64,000 bases of DNA from Roseiconus nitratireducens (GTDB lineage: Bacteria > Planctomycetota > Planctomycetia > Pirellulales > Pirellulaceae): positions 310,001-374,000 of the forward strand of contig NZ_VWOX01000004.1 in assembly GCF_008629675.1 (NCBI RefSeq). Direction: 5' to 3'. The position numbers and the translations under genes were made by a program. This document shows positions 10,218-19,415 of the stretch, one piece after another (positions within the stretch are counted from its first letter, which is position 1; each line of letters opens with the position of its first letter). The notes below the pieces were generated by a model. The model had not been told where the DNA came from. It did no database searches and was given only the letters and a program-made list of their open reading frames with translations.

Positions 10218-11278
10218 CCAAGACCGACCTTCGCGCAGCACTCGCTCAGATGCTGCCCTACACACCGGGCGAACAACCGCCACCGGGCAAGTTCATCAAA
10301 CTGAACACCAACGAGAACCCGTATCCGCCGGCCGAGTCGGTTGTCGCGGCGATCAAGAATGCCGCCTCGGGTCCGCTGAACCGATACCCCGACCCGACCG
10401 CGACGCTGTTCCGTCGCGCGGCGGCCGAAACGTTGGGGTTACCGGGACCGGATTGGATTTTGGCCGGGAACGGAAGCGACGAAATCCTGACGATCCTGGT
10501 GCGCGGGTTTGTCGGCGAAGGGCAAAAGCTGCGGCTGCCCTACCCCAGCTACATCCTGTACCGAACGCTGGCCGACATCCAAGGCGCCAAATGGGAACAA
10601 GTTCCGTTTCTCGACGGCTGGCACCTGCCCAGCGTATTCGGCGAAGGCGATCGCGATTTACGGCTGGTGCTGCTGCCCAATCCGAACAGCCCCAGCGGGA
10701 CGGTCGTTCCGCCGGACCAGGTCGAACGGCTCGCCGCTTCCCTGCCCTGCCCTTTGGTCGTCGACGAAGCGTACGCGGACTTTGCCGAATTCAACTGTTT
10801 GGACCTGGTCCGCAAGCACGAGAACATTCTGGTCACCCGCACGCTAAGCAAATCGTATGGCCTGGCCGGCATTCGATTCGGCTTCCTGGTCGCTCAACCC
10901 TCGTTGATCGCCAAACTTGCCAACATCAAAGACAGCTACAACTGCGACTATCTGGCAACCATCGCGGCGACGGCGGCGATTTCCGCCCAGGACTGGCTGG
11001 CTGACGTGATCGCGAAGATCAAGGCCACTCGGTCTCGGACCGAATCCCGGTTGCGGGAAATGGGATTCGATGTCACTCCTTCACAGGCCAACTTCGTTTG
11101 GTGCACTCATCCCAGCGGCCGCCACGAGCAATTGCACGAATACCTGAAAAAGAACCAGATTCTGGTTCGCTACATGAACTTTCCTGACTGGGGTGACGGC
11201 ATCCGAATCTCCATCGGCACCGACGAGCAGACCGAAGCGTGTATGATGATGATCGAGCGTTACCTGCAATCGCTCTGA
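10214..11278 (+). CDS. hisC: histidinol-phosphate aminotransferase
   Basis: PLP-dependent transamination of imidazole acetol phosphate to histidinol phosphate. The 354 residues show the class I/II aminotransferase landmarks in order: LNTNENPYPP (30-39), NPNSPSG (156-162), DEAYADF (184-190), and the PLP lysine Lys213 in TRTLSKSYGLAG, with the phosphate-binding RFG just after. It starts inside the hisD stop codon and ends 53 bp before the start chosen for the next, unrelated gene. The next his gene, hisB, is about 6.5 kb away on the same strand. Confidence 0.96.
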   Translation: MTKTDLRAALAQMLPYTPGEQPPPGKFIKLNTNENPYPPAESVVAAIKNAASGPLNRYPDPTATLFRRAAAETLGLPGPDWILAGNGSDEILTILVRGFVGEGQKLRLPYPSYILYRTLADIQGAKWEQVPFLDGWHLPSVFGEGDRDLRLVLLPNPNSPSGTVVPPDQVERLAASLPCPLVVDEAYADFAEFNCLDLVRKHENILVTRTLSKSYGLAGIRFGFLVAQPSLIAKLANIKDSYNCDYLATIAATAAISAQDWLADVIAKIKATRSRTESRLREMGFDVTPSQANFVWCTHPSGRHEQLHEYLKKNQILVRYMNFPDWGDGIRISIGTDEQTEACMMMIERYLQSL

Positions 11279-11331
11279 TCTTCTCCCGTCGCTCCGACAC
11301 GCCGTCTCCGCATTGCCGTCGATTTCGGATC

Positions 11332-13428
11332 ATGAATGGCACCGCTGAACTGAAAGTCCGACCGCTGCGCGGACGTGGGCAAAGACCGGTGGGTCGGAAC
11401 CGCCTCCGGGGTCGGTGCCTGGGCGTGCTGGTCGCGGTCGTGGCGACGTTGTCGACAATGCAACTGCACGGCCAAACCGCTTCGTCGTTCGACCGCGAGA
11501 AGCTTGAACGCCTGCTGAAAAGCGACAAGGTTCTGGAGCTACGTGAAGCCGTCCAGATCATCCGCGTGCACCCCCAACCGTCGATGGAGTTCTTGCCGTT
11601 GTTGGCTCGGCGTGCCAGTCATCCCGAGTTGACGGATGTGTTCCGCTGGTTGGTGGCGCAGCATACCGATCCGGAGCAACTGAAGCAGATTGTGCCGGAG
11701 GCCGGCTCCGTTCATCCGCTGACGCTGCAATTGGTCCAGTCGACCATCGAATTGGGCGGCCGATCGGGCGCTCGCCGCCCAACCTCGTCGCCCGCGATGA
11801 ATGCGTCCTCCCAACCCCGGTCGCCTATCGCCGCGGCCTCTTCATCACCACGGTCCGCACCAACAAACACGCGTCCGACGACCGAACCTCGTCCAGCGCC
11901 CCCGTTTCGGAGACGCACCGAATCGCCGGCGTCACCTCCACCGCGGCCGGTCATTCCGCAGTTGAACCAACCCCAACGGATTGCCGTCGCAGATTTGCGG
12001 GCGGAAGTGGATGCGGACGAAGCTCCGGTCATGAAGTTACCGCTGTCAGATCAGGCCTCGCAGTTGGAGCGACTGGAAGCGTTGGCAAGCGTCCCGGCGG
12101 ACCAGCCGCTTGGCGACGATGACTGGGGCTATGTTTTCCGAGCGCTCGATCAAAGCTTTACGGTTGATCGGTCAACCTTCGGAGCGGCAAGGAACTCTAG
12201 CATTTCCAAGATCCTGAACCTTGCCAAACGCGTCATCAAAGATCACTACGCGACCAATCGGACACTCGTGCACCAGTTCATCGTGTCACCGGAAACCAGC
12301 AATCCGGAACGGGTGATTTCGCTGGTCGGCGATCTGGGCCGGGCAGACGAACAAGCATTTGAGTTTGTCTGGAAGCTGGGCGCCGTTGACGACAACGAAC
12401 TGCGAACGGCGGCCCTGAATCACCTTCATTACTCAGAGAACGCCGCCAATCAAGTCGTCGATGAATTGATCAACCGGATGTCGCAAGATCCGTCGCACGT
12501 GCGGGCGTTCGTGATTCCCGTGTTCCGAGTCAGCCAGAAAGCCGATGACAATGGTCGGAGCAAAATCCTGGCGTGGCAATTGGAGCAGTTTGAGCCAACG
12601 TTCGCAGTGGCCGATCAGCGTCAACCGATGCATCGTCAGAACCTGGAGATCGTCTCTCAGGCCAGGACGGTTGTCCGCAACATGTCGCCGCAGATGCAGG
12701 TCCGCTGGGTCGAGCCCATCGTCGCTCAGGCCGAACAATCGCGTCATCCACGTCCCTACGTCGATTTGCTGTCCACGATGAAGTGTGCGATCGGCCCCGC
12801 AGCGGACTTAATTGCCGGAGTGATGAACGACCAGACACAAAGTGTGGATCGGTTGAACATGGCTCGGCTGCTGTATCGTGCAGCTGGCAGTCGAAGTGAT
12901 GTTTATCCGATGTTTCGCAAGGTCATCGTGCAGCCAAGGCCCGAGCAAGCGGAATTGAACGCGGCCCTGCTGGGAGTCATCGAAGTCGGGGAACCGGCAA
13001 GCGAGTTGGTTCCCGATCTGGTACGGTTGCTACGCGAACCGGCTTATTCGGATAGTCACTCGATGATACTCGCGGCGATTCGAGCGACCGGTTGCGGCGG
13101 CCGCCCCGCAGTGACGGAGCTTGTCGCCGTGTTATCCGATCCGTCCAAAGCATCCCTGCATCGGGAAGCACTGGAGACGCTACAGGCAGTTCAACCCGAA
13201 ACGGACCAGGTACTCGAATTGCTGCTCGACATCGCACTGGATCGAGATCCGAAACACCAACGCGGTGGCTCCACCAGGAGTCGGGCGTTGGGGATGATCC
13301 GAGAAATGGGTCCGGATGCCGCCGAGGCAGCCGACGACCTGGAACCGCTCGCCAACTCTGATTCCCATTACGCTTACGCCGCCCGAGCGGCATTGGCGGC
13401 GATTCGTCCCGAGGCGTTATCGCCGTGA
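11332..13428 (+). CDS. exported HEAT-like repeat protein
   Basis: A 698-residue protein with a basic N terminus and a hydrophobic segment (CLGVLVAVVATLSTMQL) ending in LHGQTA, best read as a signal peptide or N-terminal anchor. A Pro/Ser/Arg-rich linker (about 145-210) follows. The rest is alpha-helical, and the last 150 residues (for example RPAVTELVAVLSDPSKASLH and the following helix pairs) look like HEAT/Armadillo repeats, usually protein-binding. ATG 11332 is chosen because the open frame upstream runs back over the hisC 3' end. No enzymatic motif is visible. It precedes the J-like/Hsp70 pair and may belong with it. Confidence 0.7.
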   Translation: MNGTAELKVRPLRGRGQRPVGRNRLRGRCLGVLVAVVATLSTMQLHGQTASSFDREKLERLLKSDKVLELREAVQIIRVHPQPSMEFLPLLARRASHPELTDVFRWLVAQHTDPEQLKQIVPEAGSVHPLTLQLVQSTIELGGRSGARRPTSSPAMNASSQPRSPIAAASSSPRSAPTNTRPTTEPRPAPPFRRRTESPASPPPRPVIPQLNQPQRIAVADLRAEVDADEAPVMKLPLSDQASQLERLEALASVPADQPLGDDDWGYVFRALDQSFTVDRSTFGAARNSSISKILNLAKRVIKDHYATNRTLVHQFIVSPETSNPERVISLVGDLGRADEQAFEFVWKLGAVDDNELRTAALNHLHYSENAANQVVDELINRMSQDPSHVRAFVIPVFRVSQKADDNGRSKILAWQLEQFEPTFAVADQRQPMHRQNLEIVSQARTVVRNMSPQMQVRWVEPIVAQAEQSRHPRPYVDLLSTMKCAIGPAADLIAGVMNDQTQSVDRLNMARLLYRAAGSRSDVYPMFRKVIVQPRPEQAELNAALLGVIEVGEPASELVPDLVRLLREPAYSDSHSMILAAIRATGCGGRPAVTELVAVLSDPSKASLHREALETLQAVQPETDQVLELLLDIALDRDPKHQRGGSTRSRALGMIREMGPDAAEAADDLEPLANSDSHYAYAARAALAAIRPEALSP

Positions 13429-13593
13429 CGGCCGATCGTCATGAAACAGGGTTGCAAATCCTCCGGCCAAGCCGGGGCCGGAGTCGCGGCCATTGAGAAC
13501 GTTGAACCAGGTCGACTAGACTGATTCGGGTCGCTCCCGGCGCCATTCTTCTCGGCAGAACTGCTTTTGAGGGCAAGACGCATCTCCGCTCCC

Positions 13594-15948
13594 ATGTTTG
13601 ATCCGCTTCACAAGTGGCTAGGGATTCCTTCGGCAGAACAGCCTCCGACTGACTATCGGCTGCTGGGGCTGGCGAAGTACGAGGACGATGCGGACGTGAT
13701 TGATTCGGCGGCGGACCGCGTCTTGACCTTCTTGCATGACTTCACCGGCGGCGAGCACGGCGAGTTGGCCGAACAGCTTTCCAATCAGGTCTCCGCCGCT
13801 CGACTTCGTCTGCTGAACCCCGCACGCAAAGCCGCCTACGATGCCGAACTGCGAGCATTCGAAGACAGCCAGCAGGCCCCGCAAGCGGTCGACTCCACGT
13901 CGATCGACGCCGTGCTGCAGATCCCCCCGCGGCCACCACGGGAATCCGACGCGGCCGCCGTGGAGAACGAACAAGGCGCCCAGGATTCGTCGCATCCGCC
14001 TGGTCGGGCGGCGACGGCTCCTGCTCCGCCGATCCGGACCGGAAACCGTCAGGCGAAATCCAAACGGCCGCGATGGCGATTGTTTTGGCTGATCACCGGC
14101 ATGCCCGGGATGATCGCATTGGTCTATCTGGTTTTTGCTCTCAGTACAGGGCGACTGGAATTCGACCAGCAGAAGTTGCAACGCCTTGGATTGGCAACGG
14201 ACGAAACGCCTGAAGAGTCCACGGAACCAGCGGAGGAACCTTCGTCGCCGACGCAACCCTCCACCGCGAACGTCCCAGCGGCTTCCCAAGATTCTGAGAC
14301 GACACCGCCATCGCTTCCCCGCCAACCCGATTCGGATTCCCGCCGTCGGCCGCTGTCCCCCGGCTCCGACGATCGCGATGACTCGATTGCGAATTCCGAT
14401 CCACCGCAATCAGTTGGGGAAACAGACGACACGTCCGCGACACCCTGGACGCCCTCCTCCCTGCCCTTCACTCCGCGCTCGCGAATCTCCGATGTGGACA
14501 AGCCGCCGGTCCCTCCGGCTGACACCATCGAGCAAAAGATGTCGATTGTGCGGGAGCTTTACGAAGACGCCTACCGAAACGCATCCGATTCCGAACAGCG
14601 AATCGAGGTGGCCGACAAAATGCGTCGAGCCGCTGAGAAGATGAACGATGATCCCGAAGGAAAGTTTGCGTTGTGCCGGGTTGCGCGCGATATCTACGTT
14701 GGTGAAGACGACTTCGTCGATGCCATCGAGACCATCGAATTGATGGACCGATCGTTTGCGGGGATCGATGAGATCTCCCTGAGCCGCGAAGTGCTTTCCT
14801 CTGTCGGCAAGACATCCAGCCGGGCCGGAGAATTCGCTGCCCAGTGCAAGCGGCTGGCGGCAATCTGCATCCCGCAAGCCCGATTCGACGACGCGCTGGC
14901 CATCATGGACCTGATCCGTGAAAACGGCATCCGTCTCCGGGCGTTTCAGTATGAATCATTCAAGATGCTCAAATTCCACCTGGAGTACGCGAAGGAGTTG
15001 TTTGATCAATACCAGTCGGCCGCGCTCAAGCTGGAACAGGACCCAACCGACCCGGAAGCGGAGCTCGCCGCGGGAAAGTACTTGGCCCTCATCGAAGGCC
15101 GGTGGGAAGACGCATTGCCAAGACTCGCCAAAGGCTCCGATCCGCTCTATCGAGAAGCGGCCGCCCTGGAGATCGGTTTCGATTCGAATGAGGCAACAGC
15201 GCTGGAAGTCGCCGATGCGTGGTACGAAGTCATTCGATCCACCCGTTCCGTCTTCGGAGCTGCGCCCTTGGCCAAGCATGCGGTTTGGTACTACCAGGAT
15301 GTCATGCTGAAAAACAGCGGACTGGAGAAAGAGAAAGCGGCTCAGCGGATCACGACATTGAATCGGCGGATCGCCGAAGGCACCGCTCACCTGCCCAGCA
15401 GTTCCGAAAACGGAGCGGAGAGTCGGTATTCTGCCGGCACTCGGTTGCTGGACAGCCAAACGTTCGATTCGCCCGATCCGGATGACTTTGCGACGATCAA
15501 CAACGACACGGTGCGGATCGGCATGGGCCGTCAGTCGTCCGGTCACGGCGAGACTGCCGCCGGTTTCGAATTGGACAATGTGGGCACCATCACCGTTCGC
15601 GGGACCGCCTCGCAACCGGCAATGGCCGCTTCCCCCTTCGTGGCCGTGGGATTCATGATCGACTACTTTGGGGCAAACGGGTATCGCTCTCGCGTGTTCT
15701 TGGACATTGGGAACACACGGCCGCAGGCATTTTCCAATCATCCGCCCTGGGGATCCGCTGCGATGCCCTCCCGGCAGTTTCGGCTGCCACCCGATTCCAC
15801 CTACACGCTGGACTTGCGACGATGGGCACCGCCCGACTGGAACGGACGCTGTTGGTTCTCGGTCTACATGCGTGACGCGGGACCGCAGCGAACGTTGATG
15901 GCCAGCGTGTCATGGGATCCACCGGCGTCGGTCGACCGCGGAGAGTGA
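13594..15948 (+). CDS. membrane protein with J-like N-terminal domain
   Basis: A 784-residue protein. Residues 1-90 (FDPLHKWLGIP, then DYRLLGL, and LNPARKAAYDAEL) resemble a J domain with its start (YxLLGL) and end (NPARKAAYD) preserved but the HPD tripeptide that activates Hsp70 is missing. This N-terminal module is familiar from planctomycete proteins, including kinases. One membrane helix follows (about 163-184), then a Pro/Ser/Thr/Glu-rich linker to about 310. A helical region comes next (about 315-600), followed by a C-terminal beta-rich region that looks lectin- or jellyroll-like. The J-like part should face the cytoplasm. The next gene, an Hsp70 homologue, begins 4 nt after the stop, so they form an operon. 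ATG 13594 is preferred over the upstream ATG at 13567. Confidence 0.72.
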   Translation: MFDPLHKWLGIPSAEQPPTDYRLLGLAKYEDDADVIDSAADRVLTFLHDFTGGEHGELAEQLSNQVSAARLRLLNPARKAAYDAELRAFEDSQQAPQAVDSTSIDAVLQIPPRPPRESDAAAVENEQGAQDSSHPPGRAATAPAPPIRTGNRQAKSKRPRWRLFWLITGMPGMIALVYLVFALSTGRLEFDQQKLQRLGLATDETPEESTEPAEEPSSPTQPSTANVPAASQDSETTPPSLPRQPDSDSRRRPLSPGSDDRDDSIANSDPPQSVGETDDTSATPWTPSSLPFTPRSRISDVDKPPVPPADTIEQKMSIVRELYEDAYRNASDSEQRIEVADKMRRAAEKMNDDPEGKFALCRVARDIYVGEDDFVDAIETIELMDRSFAGIDEISLSREVLSSVGKTSSRAGEFAAQCKRLAAICIPQARFDDALAIMDLIRENGIRLRAFQYESFKMLKFHLEYAKELFDQYQSAALKLEQDPTDPEAELAAGKYLALIEGRWEDALPRLAKGSDPLYREAAALEIGFDSNEATALEVADAWYEVIRSTRSVFGAAPLAKHAVWYYQDVMLKNSGLEKEKAAQRITTLNRRIAEGTAHLPSSSENGAESRYSAGTRLLDSQTFDSPDPDDFATINNDTVRIGMGRQSSGHGETAAGFELDNVGTITVRGTASQPAMAASPFVAVGFMIDYFGANGYRSRVFLDIGNTRPQAFSNHPPWGSAAMPSRQFRLPPDSTYTLDLRRWAPPDWNGRCWFSVYMRDAGPQRTLMASVSWDPPASVDRGE

Positions 15949-15952
15949 TCGA

Positions 15953-17503
15953 GTGAATCCAACCTCGTCCAAACCTTCTCCGGTCGCAGTTGGCATCGAC
16001 TTGGGCACCACCAACAGTGTGATCGCCTACGTCGACCACCACGGTGAGCCCCGCACCTTGCTCAATAGCGACGGTGAGTTGATCACTCCGTCGGCGGCGC
16101 TGATCGAAGGCGATGAGGTCACGGTCGGGAAACAGGCCATCAAAGCCCGTGTCACCTTGCCGGGCAATGTCGCCATGTTTGCCAAACGGGACATCGGGAA
16201 ACCGGCGCTGTCGCAGCAATTCAACGGCCAAACGGTCTCGCCCGAATTGATCGAATCCTTTGTGTTAAAACGGCTGAAACGCGATGCCGAATCACGGCTC
16301 AACGCGCCGGTCGAACAAGCGGTCATCACCGTCCCTGCCTATTTCAACGAACCCAAACGCCTGGCGACGATCCGTGCGGCCAATCGGGCCGGTCTGGAAG
16401 TCTTGGCGATCATCAATGAACCGACCGCGGCATCGATCGCTTTCGGACTGCTGACGCAAAGCAGAGTCCTCGGGCCGCAGACCGTGCTGGTCTACGATCT
16501 TGGCGGCGGAACCTTCGACGTGTCACTGGTTCATGTCGACCAGAAAGCGATTCGCGTGCTGGCGACCGACGGCAACGCGATGCTCGGCGGCATCGATTGG
16601 GATCGTTGCCTGTCGCAATGGCTCGATGACCAGTTCGCCCAGGCCTGCGGATTTCGTCCCTCCGAAGCCGATACCGGTCAAGCCTGGCTGATGCAGGAAG
16701 CAGAAGAATTGAAGCATGCCCTGTCGAGTCGACCGGAAGTCAAGATTCGATTGACTTTCCAGAACTCGACGCTGAAAACCAAGATCACCCAGTCGCAGTT
16801 CGACGACCTGACGGCACACTTGTTGGATCGCACCCGGTTCACGGTCAGCAAACTGTTGAAAGAAAGCGGGACGACGCCGGAAACAATCGACCAGGTGATT
16901 CTCGTGGGCGGTTCGACTCGGCTGCCTCAGGTGTCCGCCATGATCATGCGCGTGGTGGGGCTGGATCCGAACCGGTGTGTCTCGGCCGACGAAGCCGTCG
17001 CCCACGGGGCCGCCCTTCACGCCCATTCGCTTGCTCAAAAGCGTCGCGGAAAGTCCGCCGACGCCGACACAAACGATCTACTTGTCTGCGATGTCAACGC
17101 GCACAAGTTAGGGGTGTTGGGGATCGATCTGCAAACGCGTTTGCGCTGCAACTATGTCATGATCCCGCGGAACACCCCGCTGCCGGCGACCCACACCGCC
17201 CGCTTCCAAACGATCCGCGACGGGCAGGGAAGCGTTGCCGTGGAAGTCGTCGAGGGCGGTGACTCACGAGGGCGATACGGAACGCGGCTGGGAAGGTGCG
17301 TGATGCGGGGACTGCCCCAGGGACTGCCAGCCGGAACGCCCGTCGACGTGACCTTTCGCTACGACGACGACGGCTTGATGCGGATTGAAGCGCGGCTGCC
17401 TGCCACCGGACAAACCGCTTCGACCGAAATCCAGCGGCAACGGTCCAGCATGGCCTCCGAATCCATTGAGGATTTTGACCCACAGTGGCTGCTGGAAGAT
17501 TGA
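15953..17503 (+). CDS. Hsp70/DnaK-like chaperone
   Basis: A 516-residue Hsp70 family protein. The ATPase domain is intact: phosphate 1 motif GIDLGTTNS (14-22), NEPTAASIAFG, phosphate 2 motif VYDLGGGTFDVS, and adenosine motif VILVGGSTRLPQV. The substrate-binding beta domain is short but present (MIPRNTPLPATHTARFQT), and the helical lid found in the 640-residue DnaK is almost wholly missing; the protein ends in EDFDPQWLLED. It starts with GTG 4 nt after the J-like gene, so it probably works with that membrane protein rather than as the housekeeping DnaK. hisB follows about 230 bp later. Confidence 0.9.
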   Translation: MNPTSSKPSPVAVGIDLGTTNSVIAYVDHHGEPRTLLNSDGELITPSAALIEGDEVTVGKQAIKARVTLPGNVAMFAKRDIGKPALSQQFNGQTVSPELIESFVLKRLKRDAESRLNAPVEQAVITVPAYFNEPKRLATIRAANRAGLEVLAIINEPTAASIAFGLLTQSRVLGPQTVLVYDLGGGTFDVSLVHVDQKAIRVLATDGNAMLGGIDWDRCLSQWLDDQFAQACGFRPSEADTGQAWLMQEAEELKHALSSRPEVKIRLTFQNSTLKTKITQSQFDDLTAHLLDRTRFTVSKLLKESGTTPETIDQVILVGGSTRLPQVSAMIMRVVGLDPNRCVSADEAVAHGAALHAHSLAQKRRGKSADADTNDLLVCDVNAHKLGVLGIDLQTRLRCNYVMIPRNTPLPATHTARFQTIRDGQGSVAVEVVEGGDSRGRYGTRLGRCVMRGLPQGLPAGTPVDVTFRYDDDGLMRIEARLPATGQTASTEIQRQRSSMASESIEDFDPQWLLED

Positions 17504-17731
17504 CGCCATGCAAGCGGATTCTTCGGACCCGATGATCTGACCGGCGAACCCGGCGTGGCTGGCGGAGTCCTTTTAGCCGGGCGATTCCCACCCTCGGTGC
17601 TGCGGCGAATGGCACAACTGGCGTCTGCCGGGCGGATTTCCGGCCGTTGCCGGACGGGGCCCCTTGCCCGCCGGACGAAAGCGAAGCACGATTCTACCGA
17701 CCCCCTTCCCGAACGCCGTTTGCTCGCCGCC

Positions 17732-18319
17732 ATGAACCGTACCGCCAGTATCCACCGCACCACCGGAGAAACCGATATCAGGCTCTCGATCGACCTGGAC
17801 GGCAGCGGCGACGGCAAACGCGACTCCGGCATCGGATTTCTGGATCACATGCTGGACCTGTTCGCCAAGCACGCATTGATCGATCTGGAGGTCACCGCCA
17901 AGGGCGACTTGCATGTCGATGACCACCACACCGCCGAAGACATCGGAATCACGCTCGGACAGGCCCTGGACCAGGCCCTCGCCGATCGGGCGGGGATCCG
18001 CCGCTATGGTCACTTTACCCTTCCCATGGACGAATGCCTGGTCACCTCCGCTGTCGATCTGGGAGGGCGCTACGCATTTGAGTACAACGCGCCGATCGCG
18101 GCCGCAAAGATCGGGACGTTTGACAGTGAGCTGGTTGAACACTTTTGGCAATCCTTCGCCGCCAACGCGCGGTGCAATCTGCACGTGCTGTTGCACCACG
18201 GTCGCAACTCGCACCACATTGCCGAGGCGGTGTTCAAATCGGTCGCCAGAGCGATCCGCATGGCCGCCGAATCCGACCCCCGTTCGAACCAGATCCCCAG
18301 CACAAAAGGCGTGTTGTAG
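17732..18319 (+). CDS. hisB: imidazoleglycerol-phosphate dehydratase
   Basis: Dehydrates imidazole glycerol phosphate to imidazole acetol phosphate, the step just before HisC. The 195-residue monofunctional form has both metal-binding histidine motifs, DDHHTAEDIG (His65, His66, Glu69) and NSHHIAEAVFKSVARAIR near the C terminus, and the GIGFLDHMLDLFAKHA segment. ATG 17732 gives the conserved start (NRTASIHRTTGETDI). The frame extends upstream to 17555, but the added residues are not conserved-looking. It is separated from hisD-hisC by three non-histidine genes. Confidence 0.97.
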   Translation: MNRTASIHRTTGETDIRLSIDLDGSGDGKRDSGIGFLDHMLDLFAKHALIDLEVTAKGDLHVDDHHTAEDIGITLGQALDQALADRAGIRRYGHFTLPMDECLVTSAVDLGGRYAFEYNAPIAAAKIGTFDSELVEHFWQSFAANARCNLHVLLHHGRNSHHIAEAVFKSVARAIRMAAESDPRSNQIPSTKGVL

Positions 18320-18339
18320 GAGGCCCGGTCGTTTGTTAA

Positions 18340-18600
18340 CGCACGACTGCCCGGACAAGGAACCCAAACAAAGGGCCGGGCCGTTGGCCCTCCCCATTCG
18401 TTGAGGCCCCCGTTCCCCGGCCTTTCAGGCCGGGCTGGGCAAACGTTCGGGGCGTTGCCCCTTTGGTCCCAACATGACGGCCGACGCGCACGGCGGGCCG
18501 AAGGCCCTGCGGTTTGCCTAGCCCAGCCCGTGTTCGGGCTGGGTCTCTGTTGCAAAAGGAACCAGAGGGCCGAAGGCCCGGCCGATTGCGTGACGATTAG
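18340..18600. repeat. cluster of GC-rich palindromes
   Basis: Between hisB and the convergent lipoprotein gene lie several GC-rich inverted repeats: CCGGCCTTTCAGGCCGG (18417-18433), a hairpin of CCCAGCCCG and CGGGCTGGG with a TGTT loop (18522-18543), and GGGCCGAAGGCCC-type elements near 18494 and 18567. They fill the space between two converging genes and may end transcription from both sides. No gene is supported. Confidence 0.75.
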
Positions 18601-19295
18601 CGTGCGACGATCGAATCGAGCGCGAAATCGTCACGCGGGTCGTACGGATAGAACTGACGCGCGACGCGTTTCGCCAAGACTCCCAGGTACAGCTTTTGGA
18701 ACCGTGATTCGGTCGTCTCGCTGGTGTACTGGCCGGCCGTCGTGGGATAGGTGAACTCTTCCATCTCCGAACGATAGAGTTGCTCGCCCGTCTTGGCATC
18801 CACAACCGTGATCACCACATCGGCGCGTCCACGGTACAAGGTCGCACCGTCACGGAGCTTCAGGTTTGCGACTTCGATGGCCAGCACCTTGTCGGCATCG
18901 ACCCCGCGTCCGATTTCGGCGAATTCCAATTGATCCCAGCCGTGGGTATCGCGCCAGTTGGCGATCTTATCCTCACGGACAATCTCGATGTCTTTGATTT
19001 GTTGCTTCAACAACTGGGTCACGTTGCGTCCCAGAATCCGTGCGGAGGGATCGTCGCTGAACTGGCTGTTTTCGGTCAGCGTCACCACCGCGACCCGGCT
19101 CTCTTCCAACCCCTCATAGGCCGCGGGCGCTTTGTCGCCGCCGGCCGCGTGGATCAGGTTGGCCGCCAGACCCAGGCATCCGGATTGGGTTGCCAACAAA
19201 CTGGCCACGATCAAGCTCATGCACAACGTCACGGCGGCGGGCCGAGCCATCGCTCCGACGGCGTGTCCAGAGGGTCGATTGTTTGCCAAACGCAT
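18597..19295 (-). CDS. putative lipoprotein, hypothetical
   Basis: A 232-residue exported protein of unknown function. A hydrophobic stretch (TLCMSLIVASLLATQSGC) ends at Cys40, a plausible but imperfect lipobox (Gln at -3). The mature part has mixed alpha/beta character: SRVAVVTLTENSQF at its start, LGRNVTQLLKQQIKDIEIV, and VVITVVDAKTGEQLYRSEM. This order suggests an outer-membrane-assembly-like lipoprotein of the type that formats an exported-protein stress or penicillin-binding activator signal, but I cannot name the family. ATG 19295 has AAGGA about 10 nt upstream; the GTG at 19301 is the alternative. Confidence 0.65.
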   Translation of the reverse strand: MRLANNRPSGHAVGAMARPAAVTLCMSLIVASLLATQSGCLGLAANLIHAAGGDKAPAAYEGLEESRVAVVTLTENSQFSDDPSARILGRNVTQLLKQQIKDIEIVREDKIANWRDTHGWDQLEFAEIGRGVDADKVLAIEVANLKLRDGATLYRGRADVVITVVDAKTGEQLYRSEMEEFTYPTTAGQYTSETTESRFQKLYLGVLAKRVARQFYPYDPRDDFALDSIVAR

Positions 19296-19415
19296 CAGCA
19301 CAAAATCCTTTTCGTGTCAGAATTCCCGTTGAAGCCCAACGCATAAGCAATTGGCGGGGTTGCCCGCAAGCCGACTTCCCTGAGCATCCGACCTTGGCCA
19401 ACAATCAACCTTCAA

